Source: Lingula anatina
Taxonomy: Eukaryota; Brachiopoda; Lingulata; Lingulida; Lingulidae
NCBI RefSeq assembly: GCF_001039355.2
Contig: NW_019775932.1
Location: 107,905 to 163,463, forward strand
Direction: 5' to 3'
Length of the DNA stretch: 55,559 bases
In this document: one piece after another, positions 11,505-22,854 of the stretch
Layout: each line of letters opens with the position of its first letter
How positions within the stretch are numbered: position 1 is the first letter of the stretch
Notes under the pieces: model-generated
Seen by the model: only the letters and a program-made list of their open reading frames with translations
Told to the model about the DNA's origin: nothing
Databases searched by the model: none
Translations under genes and position numbers: made by a program

Positions 11505-12893
11505 ATCAATTTTAATATATTCACTTATTGTCAAATACAAAATCATTTGTTACTCTTATGATGTAGCAAAAACAACATCACAACAAAAAAGCCTCATCAA
11601 GACACATTTATTCACCCTTATTCAACTTTCGGGTTGCAATGGGCTGTCTTGACTACAGATGCCATGACAGGACCACCCAGAACACAATGGTGATTTCTAT
11701 GGAGACGAGGCATGGTAAACGGAATTAAGTATGTCAGCTATGTACAATTAAACGTGGACAATTAGCAAGCTGGGCCGATCATGCGTATAATCACAACGCT
11801 GGGTGTTTAGATTTGATCAATATGTACATGACAGTGGACAATTTTAATTGTCTAGTTTAAAAAAACTGTGACCAAAGAGAGGAAAATACTGTTTAACATT
11901 TTTTATCTTACCAGTGAATGTTCATCAAATTCTTGTATATTTTATTCACGTGACATGACATACACAGGGCGCGATTTACTTTACTACACTGTACACTGCT
12001 TTAGTCAAATTACATTGTGAGTTATTTCAAATGTCCACAAAAATAATAAATGCGCTATTCTATCTATCCTTATGAATTAATTCATCTAAAATTGTGTCAA
12101 TTATCAGCCCATTTTCAACTCATCCTGATTTTTTTCTCAAACCCATCCATATGTTTACTAAAAAAGCCACTAAGTTTAATGCCACACGAAGTGGGATTAA
12201 TAACGCATTCTAAGTGCATGGGTGGCTTCTTGTTGAAGGTCAGTTAAAACTTTTAAAGCACAAAATGACACATAACTCATCTTAATCAAATCGCAATAGA
12301 AAATAAATACTATCTGTTTAAGGAAGTAAAAACCAATATAAAAATCGAATAAAACCATTGTCATTTTATATTAGAAGTAATGAATGAACAAAATGAAACC
12401 TTAGAATTAAAAACTAAACGAAAATGGTAAGAAATATATATTAAAACATATTTACATTCTCTAATAGCGAATAGTTTGGTATAAATGGCACAACAATAGA
12501 ACCCTACATGATGTTATTTTAACACACGTTATAACCGTTTTTGAGTACAAAATATATTTCTCATTTCCTATACACATTTCATTATTATTATTTTTTTTAT
12601 TTTATTCTATTTATTTATTTTTACTTTTTCTTATATTTTATAAATTGTAAATTATATCAAACGCAATTGTAATAATGTATCAATATACCCGTGCAATACA
12701 CTGTATTTGTGTACGGTCACTTAGAACCACTTGTCAACATATGAATATGAAATGTTGAGGTCTGTAATAACAAAACCATTTTGATTTTTATTCAAAATCT
12801 GAAATAATCTATACAGAAGAGGCCAACGTTTTAACGGGTTTGGAAACGAAGTTAATGCGATCAAAGCTTTAGGTAGTAAAAAGCGGCATGTGA

Positions 12894-12930
12894 TCAAAAC
12901 TCAAATTTCAAGTCAAGATTGGTGTTCGGT
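12894..12930 (-). pseudogene. Sulfotransferase last-exon remnant
   Basis: The minus strand reads NLDLKFEF followed by a stop, matching the C-terminus NLDLKFEL of the intact gene at 22855. Flanking DNA on the left is also paralogous. Upstream exons are gone: 12931-13960 has no counterpart to the sulfotransferase body, so copy A suffered a large deletion. Confidence 0.75.
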
Positions 12931-13959
12931 TAGTTATCCGGTATATGCGAGTTTTTACATATAAATGTAAAGTATGCATGGCTTTTGGCGTAAAGACATC
13001 TGACTAACTTGCTGCTCTCCTCGTGATAGAGCTTCGGTGAGTTGAAAGCAGGTTACTCACTATATGACTTTAATTTCAATAAAATCGACCATTTATATAC
13101 TTTATCAAATGATATATACCTGTACATTCTATTTTTACTGCATTCTGAAAATATCGGTGAAAGATGTGCAGAAGAAAAATTTCAAATAGCCTTTCAAGCA
13201 CCTTGTTTTTGACGTAAAACTATACGGCTATGTCGGTCAGTGACCTGGACCACAACCTTAATAGCACGCGGTTAATACCTGTAACGCTGATGCGAGGTTG
13301 GGTTAATAAAATATTTGCGCGATGTTAATGGGACACTGCTGCAAGCAGACTGGTGTATGGCACATATTCTCATATGTACTACTTCCTGACTTGACTAAAA
13401 TAGTCATTTTTATTCATTGTCTAATATCCTTAAATGATCAGTAAACTTTACAATGATGAAATGCTAAAACATTGTAGTAATATAAACAAGCTGTAAAACA
13501 ATATGCAATTATGCCGTCAAATTAAAGGGTTCACTTCAAATTAATTAATTAATAGTTTAAACTGTTTTATTTTTTAGCTGACTTATGACAAGGAACTCAG
13601 TTTTATCATTATTAAAAATTAACTTGGTCTTTATAATCTATCCTCAAAGATCTGAGATACCGGTAGAAGTTTGCGTCCGCTTTATGATAACGTTAGGGTT
13701 CTTAATATCACATTGGATGTGTAACCGAATACCTTCATTAGGAAAATTGCCCAGACAGTCAAACATGAAATGAAATGAAAATTAAGATAAACACAGCATT
13801 GAACTTTGGTGCCGGGAGATGGGTGGGGGTGGTCATTATCGCGGGAAGCTGGGGGTCAGAGGTCTGCTAAACTTAGCTAAGCAATCATACACTCAATGTG
13901 AAACTGAAATGTAGCACTAGTATGCTCATCATATTCGGAGGCTTATTTCTGCCTTGTCC
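12931..13959. other. Non-coding stretch, no gene seen
   Basis: AT-rich DNA replacing the deleted sulfotransferase body of duplication copy A. I find no domain, RNA gene or clear repeat in it. Confidence 0.4.
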
Positions 13960-14524
13960 CTCCATTCCCACACACTTCAGCCCTTGTTTTCAATATGCTA
14001 TGCAGGGCCTATCAATGTACTTGGCAGTTAAACCCTAACCTTAATTTTAAATGGACAATCCTGAGGCAATGCACGCCTCTCAATATGTACTTAAGTGGCT
14101 TGACGAATCCCTTGTATGGAGTGTAGTGTAGTAAACAGTCCCTATTTCTGTCACACTTCCAACCCTCTCCTTCCCCCCCCCCCCCCCCATACGTGCTGCA
14201 CATTGTACTGTACCCGGCACGAGTGATGGATGCTGTTGCTCAGTTCTGATATGGGGATCAATTTATCCATTCTGACCAAAATTCCCAAGGTTTTGCAATG
14301 TTACGTGCGTTGCACTTAATTACTTGTCCTGAATCCAGGTACGTTATCGGAGTGAATCCCTGCTGACGTCAGCTCGTGGTCAACCTCAGTCTATGTCGGT
14401 GATTAATTGAAAGTGCGTCCTTGGTTTTGACCCGATAGGACGTGACCTCTGTCTCACCAAGGAGTTACAAACTCCTCGGTCGCATAGATACTAGTATCTG
14501 TAACAATGGATCTCAATTCTTTCT

Positions 14525-14526
<2 letters not shown>

Positions 14527-14568
<42 letters not shown>

Positions 14569-15252
14569 AGGGGGGAGAGAGAGAGAGGAGGGCAGAGAGA
14601 GAGAGAGAAGAGTGGCAGAGGAGAGAGAGNNNNNNNNNNNNNNNNNNNNNNNNNNNNNNNNNNNNNNNNNNNNNNNNNNNNNNNNNNNNNNNNNNNNNNN
14701 NNNNNNNNNNNNNNNNNNNNNNNNNNNNNNNNNNNNNNNNNNNNNNNNNNNNNNNNNNNNNNNNNNNNNNNNNNNNNNNNNNNNNNNNNNNNNNNNNNNN
14801 NNNNNNNNNNNNNNNNNNNNNNNNNNNNNNNNNNNNNNNNNNNNNNNNNNNNNNNNNNNNNNNNNNNNNNNNNNNNNNNNNNNNNNNNNNNNNNNNNNNN
14901 NNNNNNNNNNNNNNNNNNNNNNNNNNNNNNNNNNNNNNNNNNNNNNNNNNNNNNNNNNNNNNNNNNNNNNNNNNNNNNNNNNNNNNNNNNNNNNNNNNNN
15001 NNNNNNNNNNNNNNNNNNNNNNNNNNNNNNNNNNNNNNNNNNNNNNNNNNNNNNNNNNNNNNNNNNNNNNNNNNNNNNNNNNNNNNNNNNNNNNNNNNNN
15101 NNNNNNNNNNNNNNNNNNNNNNNNNNNNNNNNNNNNNNNNNNCAGAGAGAGAGAGAGAAAGAGTGGCAGAGGGAGAGAGAGAGAGAGGGGGGGGCAAAGA
15201 GAGAGAGATAGAGAGAGTGGCAGAGGGAGAGAGAGAGAGGGGAAGAGAGAGA
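14527..15252. repeat. GA-rich satellite tract with 513-N assembly gap
   Basis: Imperfect (GA)n on both sides of the N run at 14630-15142. Copy B has only a short perfect (GA)n at 27614-27656 at the equivalent place, so the tract expanded or was misassembled in copy A. The long open frames across it are artefacts of N and dinucleotide repeat. Confidence 0.95.
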
Positions 15253-15550
15253 TAACTCCCCGCTCATTTAACACTCTGAAGACTTTAGTGTATATTTGGA
15301 TTGATTTAACCCTCAATTTTCCGGGAAAAGTGTGTGTTATTATAACTTTTTTTTGTGATTTTACCTCCTCCAGAAAATGGCGACAATCCTATGTTATTCT
15401 CCGGTTTAAAACTGAAATCTTTTGACACATTAAGGGGACGATGTGTCTCTGAACAGGTTGAGGTCTGGGACAATACTTAGGTGACCAAAAACTATGTATG
15501 CTAATGACATAAAATGAAATGTGAAATGATGAAAGAGTGAGGGCGGACGA

Positions 15551-15638
15551 TATAAAAGGTTAACGGGCCAGCGCATTTTAAATACGTATATGTATGTGAT
15601 CAGAAGTAACATCTGGAAAGCAGAGACATTTAAATAAG
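15551..15638 (+). promoter_or_regulatory. Putative promoter and non-coding exon 1 of sulfotransferase 1
   Basis: TATAAAAGG at 15551 is followed by a possible first exon ending at a GTAAGA donor after 15638. The same TATA-exon-donor layout is conserved at 27976-28068 in copy B. In both copies it lies ~2.2 kb upstream of the 3' splice site that precedes the coding start (17856 and 30290). Transcription start would be near 15580. The link to the gene is inference from conserved position. Confidence 0.55.
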
Positions 15639-16202
15639 GTAAGACCTCAGTAATAATTCAGAGAATAATTGAATATTGGATATAGATTCTGCGTTAAAAC
15701 TTACAGCTTTAATAGCAATAACTTCAATGTAATGTTTTGTGATTTGTGACATGCTTAAACATAAATTAGAGCAGATGCCCTTTAAGTATCAAGTGTTATG
15801 ACGTAGGAATACACGGCAAAACAGTGTTCAGCATTTGACCACATGCAACACACTTTTAGCACCCAAACGCGTTTAGAAGTGTATGAAAAATCTAAAGACT
15901 TATATAGCTTTTAAAGCTTCTCACACAAGAAAATGCTAAACGAGTTTAGTAGTATATACGTACGTTTAGTTGTATGTTTAGTTTCACCGATTTATGGCAA
16001 AGCTCAACACTTCCCCTGCTAAACGTGTGAAAATGCTAACACACGTTTGGCTTTTCAATTTTCTCAAAGAAGAAAAATGCACGTTTAGCTCCGCTTAGCT
16101 TCACCGCTATATGATCCCATAACAAGTTTATTACAAGGCTGAAGAATTTGGCTAAACACCCCCTTCTTTTAAAACCCCATGTAAAATAATGTCCCAGCTA
16201 AC

Positions 16203-16218
<16 letters not shown>

Positions 16219-16287
<69 letters not shown>
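16219..16287. repeat. (TA)n microsatellite
   Basis: Two TA runs separated by CAGG, preceded by poly-A, inside the proposed 5'UTR intron of sulfotransferase 1. Confidence 0.95.
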
Positions 16288-16290
<3 letters not shown>

Positions 16291-16746
16291 CACATTCAAT
16301 AGAATAAATAGAAAATAAACAACGTTATGACTGGAGAATGATTCGAAAACCGTTTATTAAAAATTTTATGATAATGTTATATTACGGAGTTTTGTTAGCA
16401 TTTTAATAACATTCTGGAAAAAAAAACATATCATGTTTTATAAAATTTTTATAAATAACTAAAACACTTTTTACGCTGTTGGAACTACATCTAGCGGATA
16501 ATTCCAAATTGAGCTATGCTATCAAGAACTCATTACAGAAACATCAACAAATTTGTAGTCTACATTCCGTTTGATCGTCTCCAGACCCTATCTATTGAAA
16601 ATCAGCCGTAACTTGTACGTTATCTCTTGTTTGAACTTGAGAAATGGACACCTTTATTTCTCGCTCTTACAACATTTGAAAATATTTAAAAAATAGGATC
16701 TTTTCAGATAATTAATTACCTGTTCAAATGTTTAAATCTGAAAGAC

Positions 16747-17404
16747 ATTATCTATATCAACACTATCATGGATAAATTATAAATAAATGTTAGGGGAGGG
16801 AACTATAGTGACAGGCTCGCTCAAATGGTAGTCACAGTCCGTACCTGTAAAGTATAATGTTACTACTTGTCATATCCCTTATTCGTTAAAACTTATACTG
16901 ATGCATAATTGATACAGCGTCAGGTAATTACTGTTTCTTTGCTCTTTCATTTACTTTCCCCATATTTCTCAGCAATTAATACTTCAAATGGTAGCACAGA
17001 ACATTAAACCTCAAAGTCAAAGGCCTCCACGAAGTTTTTCAATGTAAATACATTTTTTCCCGGTATTAGGAATACATTATCTTCATCAACACTATCATGG
17101 ATAAATTATAAATAAATGTTAGGGGAGGGAACTATAGTGACAGGCTTGCTCAAATGGTAGTCACAGTCCGTACCTGTAAAGTATAATGTTACTACTTGTC
17201 ATATCCCTTATTCGTTAAAACTTATACTGATGCATAATTGATACAGCGTCAGGTAATTACTGTTTCTTTGCTCTTTCATTTACTTTCCCCATATTTCTCA
17301 GCAATTAATACTTCAAATGGTAGCACAGAACATTAAACCTCAAAGTCAAAGGCCTCCACGAAGTTTTTCAATGTAAATACATTTTTTCCCGGTATTAGGA
17401 ATAC
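16747..17404. repeat. 329-bp direct tandem duplication
   Basis: Two adjacent near-identical units (about 16747-17075 and 17076-17404) differ at only a few bases (for example GGCTCGCTC versus GGCTTGCTC). No counterpart is visible in copy B, so the duplication is recent and local. It lies in the proposed 5'UTR intron of sulfotransferase 1. Confidence 0.95.
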
Positions 17405-17876
17405 ATGTAAAGACACATTGGCTGCAGAACTGCTTGTAAATCGGTATGCTGCACAGAAGTGCACTGTCCCTTTCGGACTGTCTCATTTTAGTGAAAACAC
17501 AGGAGAAAACTGTCCCACACAAATATACTCACGCTCAGTAAAAGCTAAATTCCTCGTAAGGTCAGCTAACACAAGGATGGATAAACCCAGCTGTAAAACC
17601 AAATGTTTATATTAAGGTGAACCTTTTTTTGGATTATTTTTTTTTTAATCTATGAATCAGTGCATAATAAGATCGTTGTTTGATCACACCAGACAGCGTG
17701 CGTTTTGCTGGATTTTGTAAGGTGCCGGTGAGAAGTGTCCGTGATACGGTGTACCAACAAATACAAGTTGCTCATTCTTTCCGTCACGTACTAGTAAGTC
17801 TGTGACAAAACCTGTGAGAGAAACTGCGATGAGTCTTTGGAATGATTTATTTCAGCTGAAGTTCAAGTCGTCCGAG

Positions 17877-20616
17877 ATGGTGTTAGAGCTTTTAAGCGCG
17901 ATCTGCAGACGCCTGTACCTTACTATTATCGACCTGTATATGTTACCAGAGCTACGGTCGATGATATTTGGGTTCATGAAACAACGTCTTCAGGGAGGTG
18001 GTGCAAATGTTGAAAAAGTTCACGACGGCCACGGAGGGTTTGTACCCACTTTGTTTGTCGACGGCGTCCCGCTGCCGCCTTTCCCGGGTCTACAAATCAA
18101 TTTACAACGAATTGACAAGTTTCAGGCCCGCAGTGACGATATTTGGATCGTTAATTGGCCAAAATCAGGTACAGCTTAGTGGAATATTCTGCGGGACAAT
18201 ATGTACTGTCAATTTTATTGATTCAATGAACAGAACTAATTAAAAAATATTGAATATCATCAACATTTCAAACTAACAGAGCAGTGAACTGAAAAGACGT
18301 CTGTAGAAATTCCAGTTCTTTATTAAGTTATGGTTTAAAACAAATGGAACTTTTGTAACAATTGTAACTTTTGGTACCACTGGTTCCACTTCTCATATTG
18401 AAGAACGTTTATTTTCGATCTGCATAAATAAAAACTTTGGGTAAGAAAGAAAGGTTCTTTATATTGTATGCACATGCATATATAGAAAATGATGATTATA
18501 TTTTTTTTCATCTTCATCATCTTTTTAAAAGCAAATGTCGCCTTTACACGTAAATATAGTTATGGTCTGATTTTTACAATCAAACCCTCGACGTTTTCTT
18601 CCAGGTACACATTGGATGTGGGAGGTAGTCATGATGTTGTCCTCAGGGCGAGCAAAATTGAGAGACTCGGTAAAAGTAGGCGCCATGTTCCCGGAAGCAT
18701 GCACGCTCCAGGCGGCAGAAAAGATGACGTCACCGCGTGTCCTCGATACGCATGTGCCCTTAAAACTTTTCCCAAAGGCGGCTTTAAAATCCAAAATAAT
18801 CTACACTGTTCGTAATCCCAAGGACGCGTGTGTGTCTTTCTATCACCATCAGAAAGGCATGTCGATGTACAGGCTTGACAACGTATCGTGGGAAGGCACG
18901 TTAGAGTTAATGATTAACGGGAAAGGTGAGGAATTCAAAGTGATCTCAAATTAAACATCAAAGACAATATCTCAGAATTTGATCACCCACCTTTATGGCC
19001 ACGTTTATCTGTTTGTATGTCTGTCAACAGAGCGAACTCATACAATTATGGATTGATTTTAATAACAATTCCAGGTTATGTCACTATAATTGAGCTTTCC
19101 TTTGGTTCCCCATGATCCAAATCACTATCTAGACCAAACATTTCTGTAAAGATTCTTCAATATCCTGAAAGGATTTGACATATCAAAATGGCTTGAACGG
19201 AGCAAATCTTTTAGAAAACATACCCAATTAATGGGAAATATACACACTTGAAGTTTATATTGTCGAGCTATAAAAATTTGGCAAACGATCGCTCACACAT
19301 TATAAAATAATTCAGACAATGAAGCTTGGAGTTTTTTTATTGATTGATTGATTTATTACTAATCATTCTAGTTCCATATGTAAAGGACGGTAATGTTTTC
19401 AATAACAAATAACAAGACATCTCCGGAGACGTTAGCTTTATCAGAGCCCAATCAACAATTGCTCTTATTTACGATTTAGACAGACTTAAAGTCGCCTATA
19501 TATTATTACAGCTTATTACGGAAACTGGTTCGACCACGTGGAAGAATGGTTGAAAGTTCTGGAGAACAATCCAAACGCCCTCATTGTGACGTACGAGGAC
19601 ATGAAAATGGTAAGCACATGATACCAAAACTGATAGGTCTTATGTTATGTGCACAATGAGTGCCTCTCTCACTCAACATAACCTTATTTTAGAATTTCAG
19701 AAATGTGAAGGGGTCATGCTAAATATGCCATTGTAATCTTTTATTATTATCCAGATATACATGTTTGAATGCCTAAGATGCTAATAGGGAAGTTGGCAAA
19801 TAAATCAAAATTAAATTTAAAAATGTAGAATAATCAATGAAGAATTAACACCAGGTTGTAATTAATTTTCTGTTACAGAATTTGTTTTTGTGGTTATTGT
19901 TATTATTATTTATCTTTCATATTGAATCAACGTCACTTCCTCGTTTATTCATGTTTAACAAATGTGTTAAGGATTTGAAGAAACAAGTGCGCCGTGTGGC
20001 AGAATTTCTGGGCTACAAACGATCAGAGAAGTTCTACGATGACGTAGCCAAGCTGTGTTCTTTTGGTAACATGAAAAAAGAAAAAAGGGACATCAAATCG
20101 GCATGGAGCAAAGAAAGTACAGGGATATACAGAAAAGGTAAATATTGATGTACAAAAGTACATGTAGCATGCAATTATCATTAATTATTGCTTTTTTTCG
20201 TGGTAGTTCTTGTAAATTTATAGAAATAAAAGACGAGGGCCGGTTTCAGTTCGTATGGCGGTCATGGTGTATTCTTTTTCGCTCTGAAATTCTTGTGTAT
20301 ATGTCTGCTGTAGGATTCTGTTTGGCATTACCTATCATCAGACCTGTAAAAGCAACTCAATCAACTCCTCAACCCCAAACTTATAATACTAAAATCATCT
20401 CCAGCTTATTCAGTACCTACATGTATTAAATTAAAAACAATTGCAATTATTGTAAACCTTTGCACGGCTGGTAAATATTAAATTCTATATTTGCTGTTTG
20501 TAGGGACGGTGGGAGACTGGAAGAATTATTTCACGATGGCACAGAATGAGAAATTCAACGAAATGTACACTAGGAGGATGAAGGACATAAATTTGGATTT
20601 AAAATTTGAACTTTGA
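17877..20616 (+). CDS. Cytosolic sulfotransferase 1 (SULT family)
   Basis: Five coding exons: 17877-18168, 18605-18925, 19512-19609, 19972-20137, 20504-20616; 329 aa. The start MVLELLSAICRR aligns with both paralogues and follows a 3' splice site at 17855/17856, so the longer upstream frame is intron. PAPS-binding motifs are present: WPKSGTHW (5'-phosphosulfate loop), [13 protein letters not shown] (3'-phosphate site) and [10 protein letters not shown] near the C-terminus. The catalytic His lies in [11 protein letters not shown]. The enzyme should move sulfate from PAPS to a hydroxyl or amine of a small molecule in the cytosol; the substrate cannot be told. The Lys two residues before the catalytic His, usual in animal SULTs (KTH), is Asp. 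It is convergent with the broken PHM copy at 20687. Confidence 0.93.
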
Positions 20617-20686
20617 ACGAATTTAAGACAACAAATCTCAAATACAAATCATATAGGCCTACATGTGTACAGTGATAGCATGATTA

Positions 20687-21587
20687 TTATTTCATAATAC
20701 TCTTTGACTTTTGTGACAGGCTTTTCGGTAATTTTCTTTCGATCGTTTTCGGAATGTGGAGATTGACGCCTTCTAGCTAGCTTGCTGTTTTTGCGCATCC
20801 CAGAAGCAGTACTGTACTTTCAGATTGTCTTGGGGATGAAGTAGCGCACATGATGTAAAAGTTGCTCATCTCGTCATGGTTCGCGGGTCTGTTGAAACAG
20901 GGCAAAACATTGAAAAAAAAAAAACACATGTTACACTTGGTCTGTTTTTTTTTTTTTTTTTTTTTCTGAATACGCTTTATTTTCAAAATAATTCAACAAC
21001 CGCTGTTATTTGCGGAATGTACTTGCTGTGAAGTTTAAAGCAAATATTTTAAAAGCATGTCAAAAAGAGCACATACTGGAAGAGGCACAGTTATCGAAAA
21101 TAAGAAATTGCAGACCTGATGATTCTGTGCATCATACCATCATACTTTCTGAAGGGGTCTGTATTACTTGAACACATTTCATTTCAAATTATAAAGCCAC
21201 AACTGTTATTTTGACAGTGTTCATGAATACAGATAGTGATAAATGTGATAAATATGTATTAAAAACAACTCACCTCAGTGGCGGATTTAGATGGGCGTTA
21301 GAGGGGTCGTACCCACCCCCTTCGATTTTTGAAAAATATATACATGTATATCACACCAATATTCCCCACTTGAAATCAGAATTTTTACTAGTTAAATTAT
21401 AGTTCTAAACCGTACAAAAGGGCACTGTTTGCTCTCCAAAACACAAAAAAATTCTCGGGGGCGTTGGTCGGCTTTGCATCCGAGGCCTGTCGTTCCGGAC
21501 CCCCCCCCCCTTCAAATAATCCTGGATCGGCCCCTGACCCTATTTCACATCCTCCCGGTTTGTAATGTTCATAGTGCAACGCAAGGC
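20687..21587 (-). pseudogene. Truncated PHM pseudogene (last two exons only)
   Basis: Copies of PHM exons 11 (from 21587 down) and 12 (20888-20687). Exon 11 copy reads ALRCTMNITNRED but has a 4-nt deletion that brings a TAG into frame. In exon 12 the copper-ligand motif HDEMCN is HDEMSN and the frame then shifts. A MITE at 21276-21536 sits at the exon 11 splice donor. Exons 1-10 are absent because the segmental duplication ended in intron 10. Confidence 0.88.
21276..21536. mobile_element. MITE, copy 2, in PHM pseudogene splice donor
   Basis: Starts CAGTGGCGGATTTAGATGGG and ends AATCCTGGATCGGCCCCTG: the same element as 8517-8776, reversed. Compared with the intact PHM exon 11 donor (33304-33310), it interrupts the ACTCACCCTATT sequence, so it inserted in the donor after the segmental duplication. 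Confidence 0.8.
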
Positions 21588-21601
21588 CTGGATGGAACCA
21601 T

Positions 21602-21605
<4 letters not shown>

Positions 21606-21656
<51 letters not shown>
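21606..21656. repeat. (TA)n microsatellite
   Basis: Perfect AT dinucleotide run in the intron of the PHM pseudogene, absent from the intact copy. Confidence 0.95.
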
Positions 21657-21659
<3 letters not shown>

Positions 21660-22854
21660 GGAAATTATGTATGAATTTATGACATTAAAATAAAATAAAT
21701 CTTATGACGACAAAACATGTAATTCTGCCTTCATGCATGGGGTGACGGTGAACTTAATCTGTGAACAACAAAACTGTCCCCATCTTTTATCAAAAGAAGA
21801 TTTACATTTATTTTATCATTATTATTATTTTATTTCTTTATTTCTTTATTTATTTTTTTGTATAACTGGTGATTATATTTCGATCTGTATCTACATGACA
21901 GCAGACAATCCAAACTAGCGCCCAAAGAACAAAAGATGTGATTTTTATGTTGATTTGAGATATGTACCAGTGGAGGTCATCAATTTGCAGTATATTTTTT
22001 CTCACGTGCCATGGTATACAAAAGGCGCAGTTTAGTCTACTAAGCTACATTTAGTCAAATTCAGTTATGAATTATTTGAAATGTTTATGAAAACAACAAA
22101 TGCACCCTTCTATATGCATCTATGATTATAAATTAATTCATCTAAAAACTTTGGGATTTTTTCTCAAACCCGTCCTTAATTGTTTACTAGAAAATCCACT
22201 AAATTTAAAGCCACACGAAGCTGGGTTTAAAACGCATTCTAAGTGTATGGGTGGCTTCTTGTTGAACTTCTCTGAGGAGAGCTATAACTTTTAAAACAAG
22301 AAATAACATATAAATGGACTTAATCATTAAAGCAAAAATAACCATATCAACTGTTTAAGGAATTAATCAACGAACAAAATGAACCTTAAATTTAAACACT
22401 AAACAAAAATGGGATATTTGCAGAATGAAGTTGGTTCAACAATATTTAAAAAAAAATATTCATTAAAACAAATATTGACATTCTCTACTAGCGAATAGTT
22501 TGGTATATATGGCATAACAAAGCAATCATGCATGAAATTATTTTAACATATATAACTAGCGTTTTTTGGTTTCATTCAAAATCTGTAATATTTAAGATGG
22601 AAGAGGCGAACATTTTAACGGCTTTGGAAACGAACCCATTCATTTCAACGCTGCCGGTGTAACAGGAATGGTAATCTGCTAGGAACCGTTGTCCGTTCCC
22701 CATTACTTTGTACAGGTGACTTCCGTCCCATATACTAACCCCAATATTTCAAGTAGCCCTAACCTGTACTAAACTCATTAGACCCCGGACTTCCATTCTT
22801 AGGACTACCATTCGTGTCACACCGTCTTTGGATAGCCAAAAAAGCGGGATGTGA

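Larger units (their letters stand above)
11870..21795. repeat. Segmental duplication, copy A
   Basis: Paralogous to copy B at ~21930-33545. Shared stretches: 11910-12930 with 21965-22890; 13960-14460 with 26660-27360; 15250-15790 with 27665-28215 (including TATA box and first exon); 17856-20616 with 30290-32649 (sulfotransferase); 20687-21795 with 32714-33545 (PHM 3' end). Copy A lacks the minus-strand sulfotransferase body. Ends are estimated by eye. Confidence 0.8.

Noticed and set aside
14454-15316. Several overlapping ~250-codon open frames
   Set aside because: They consist of GA/CT dinucleotide repeat and translated N, with no real coding sequence.
17802-17876. Upstream start of sulfotransferase 1 (MTKPVRETAM...)
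   Set aside because: A 3' splice site at 17855/17856, conserved in the paralogue at 30289/30290, separates it from the conserved Met at 17877.
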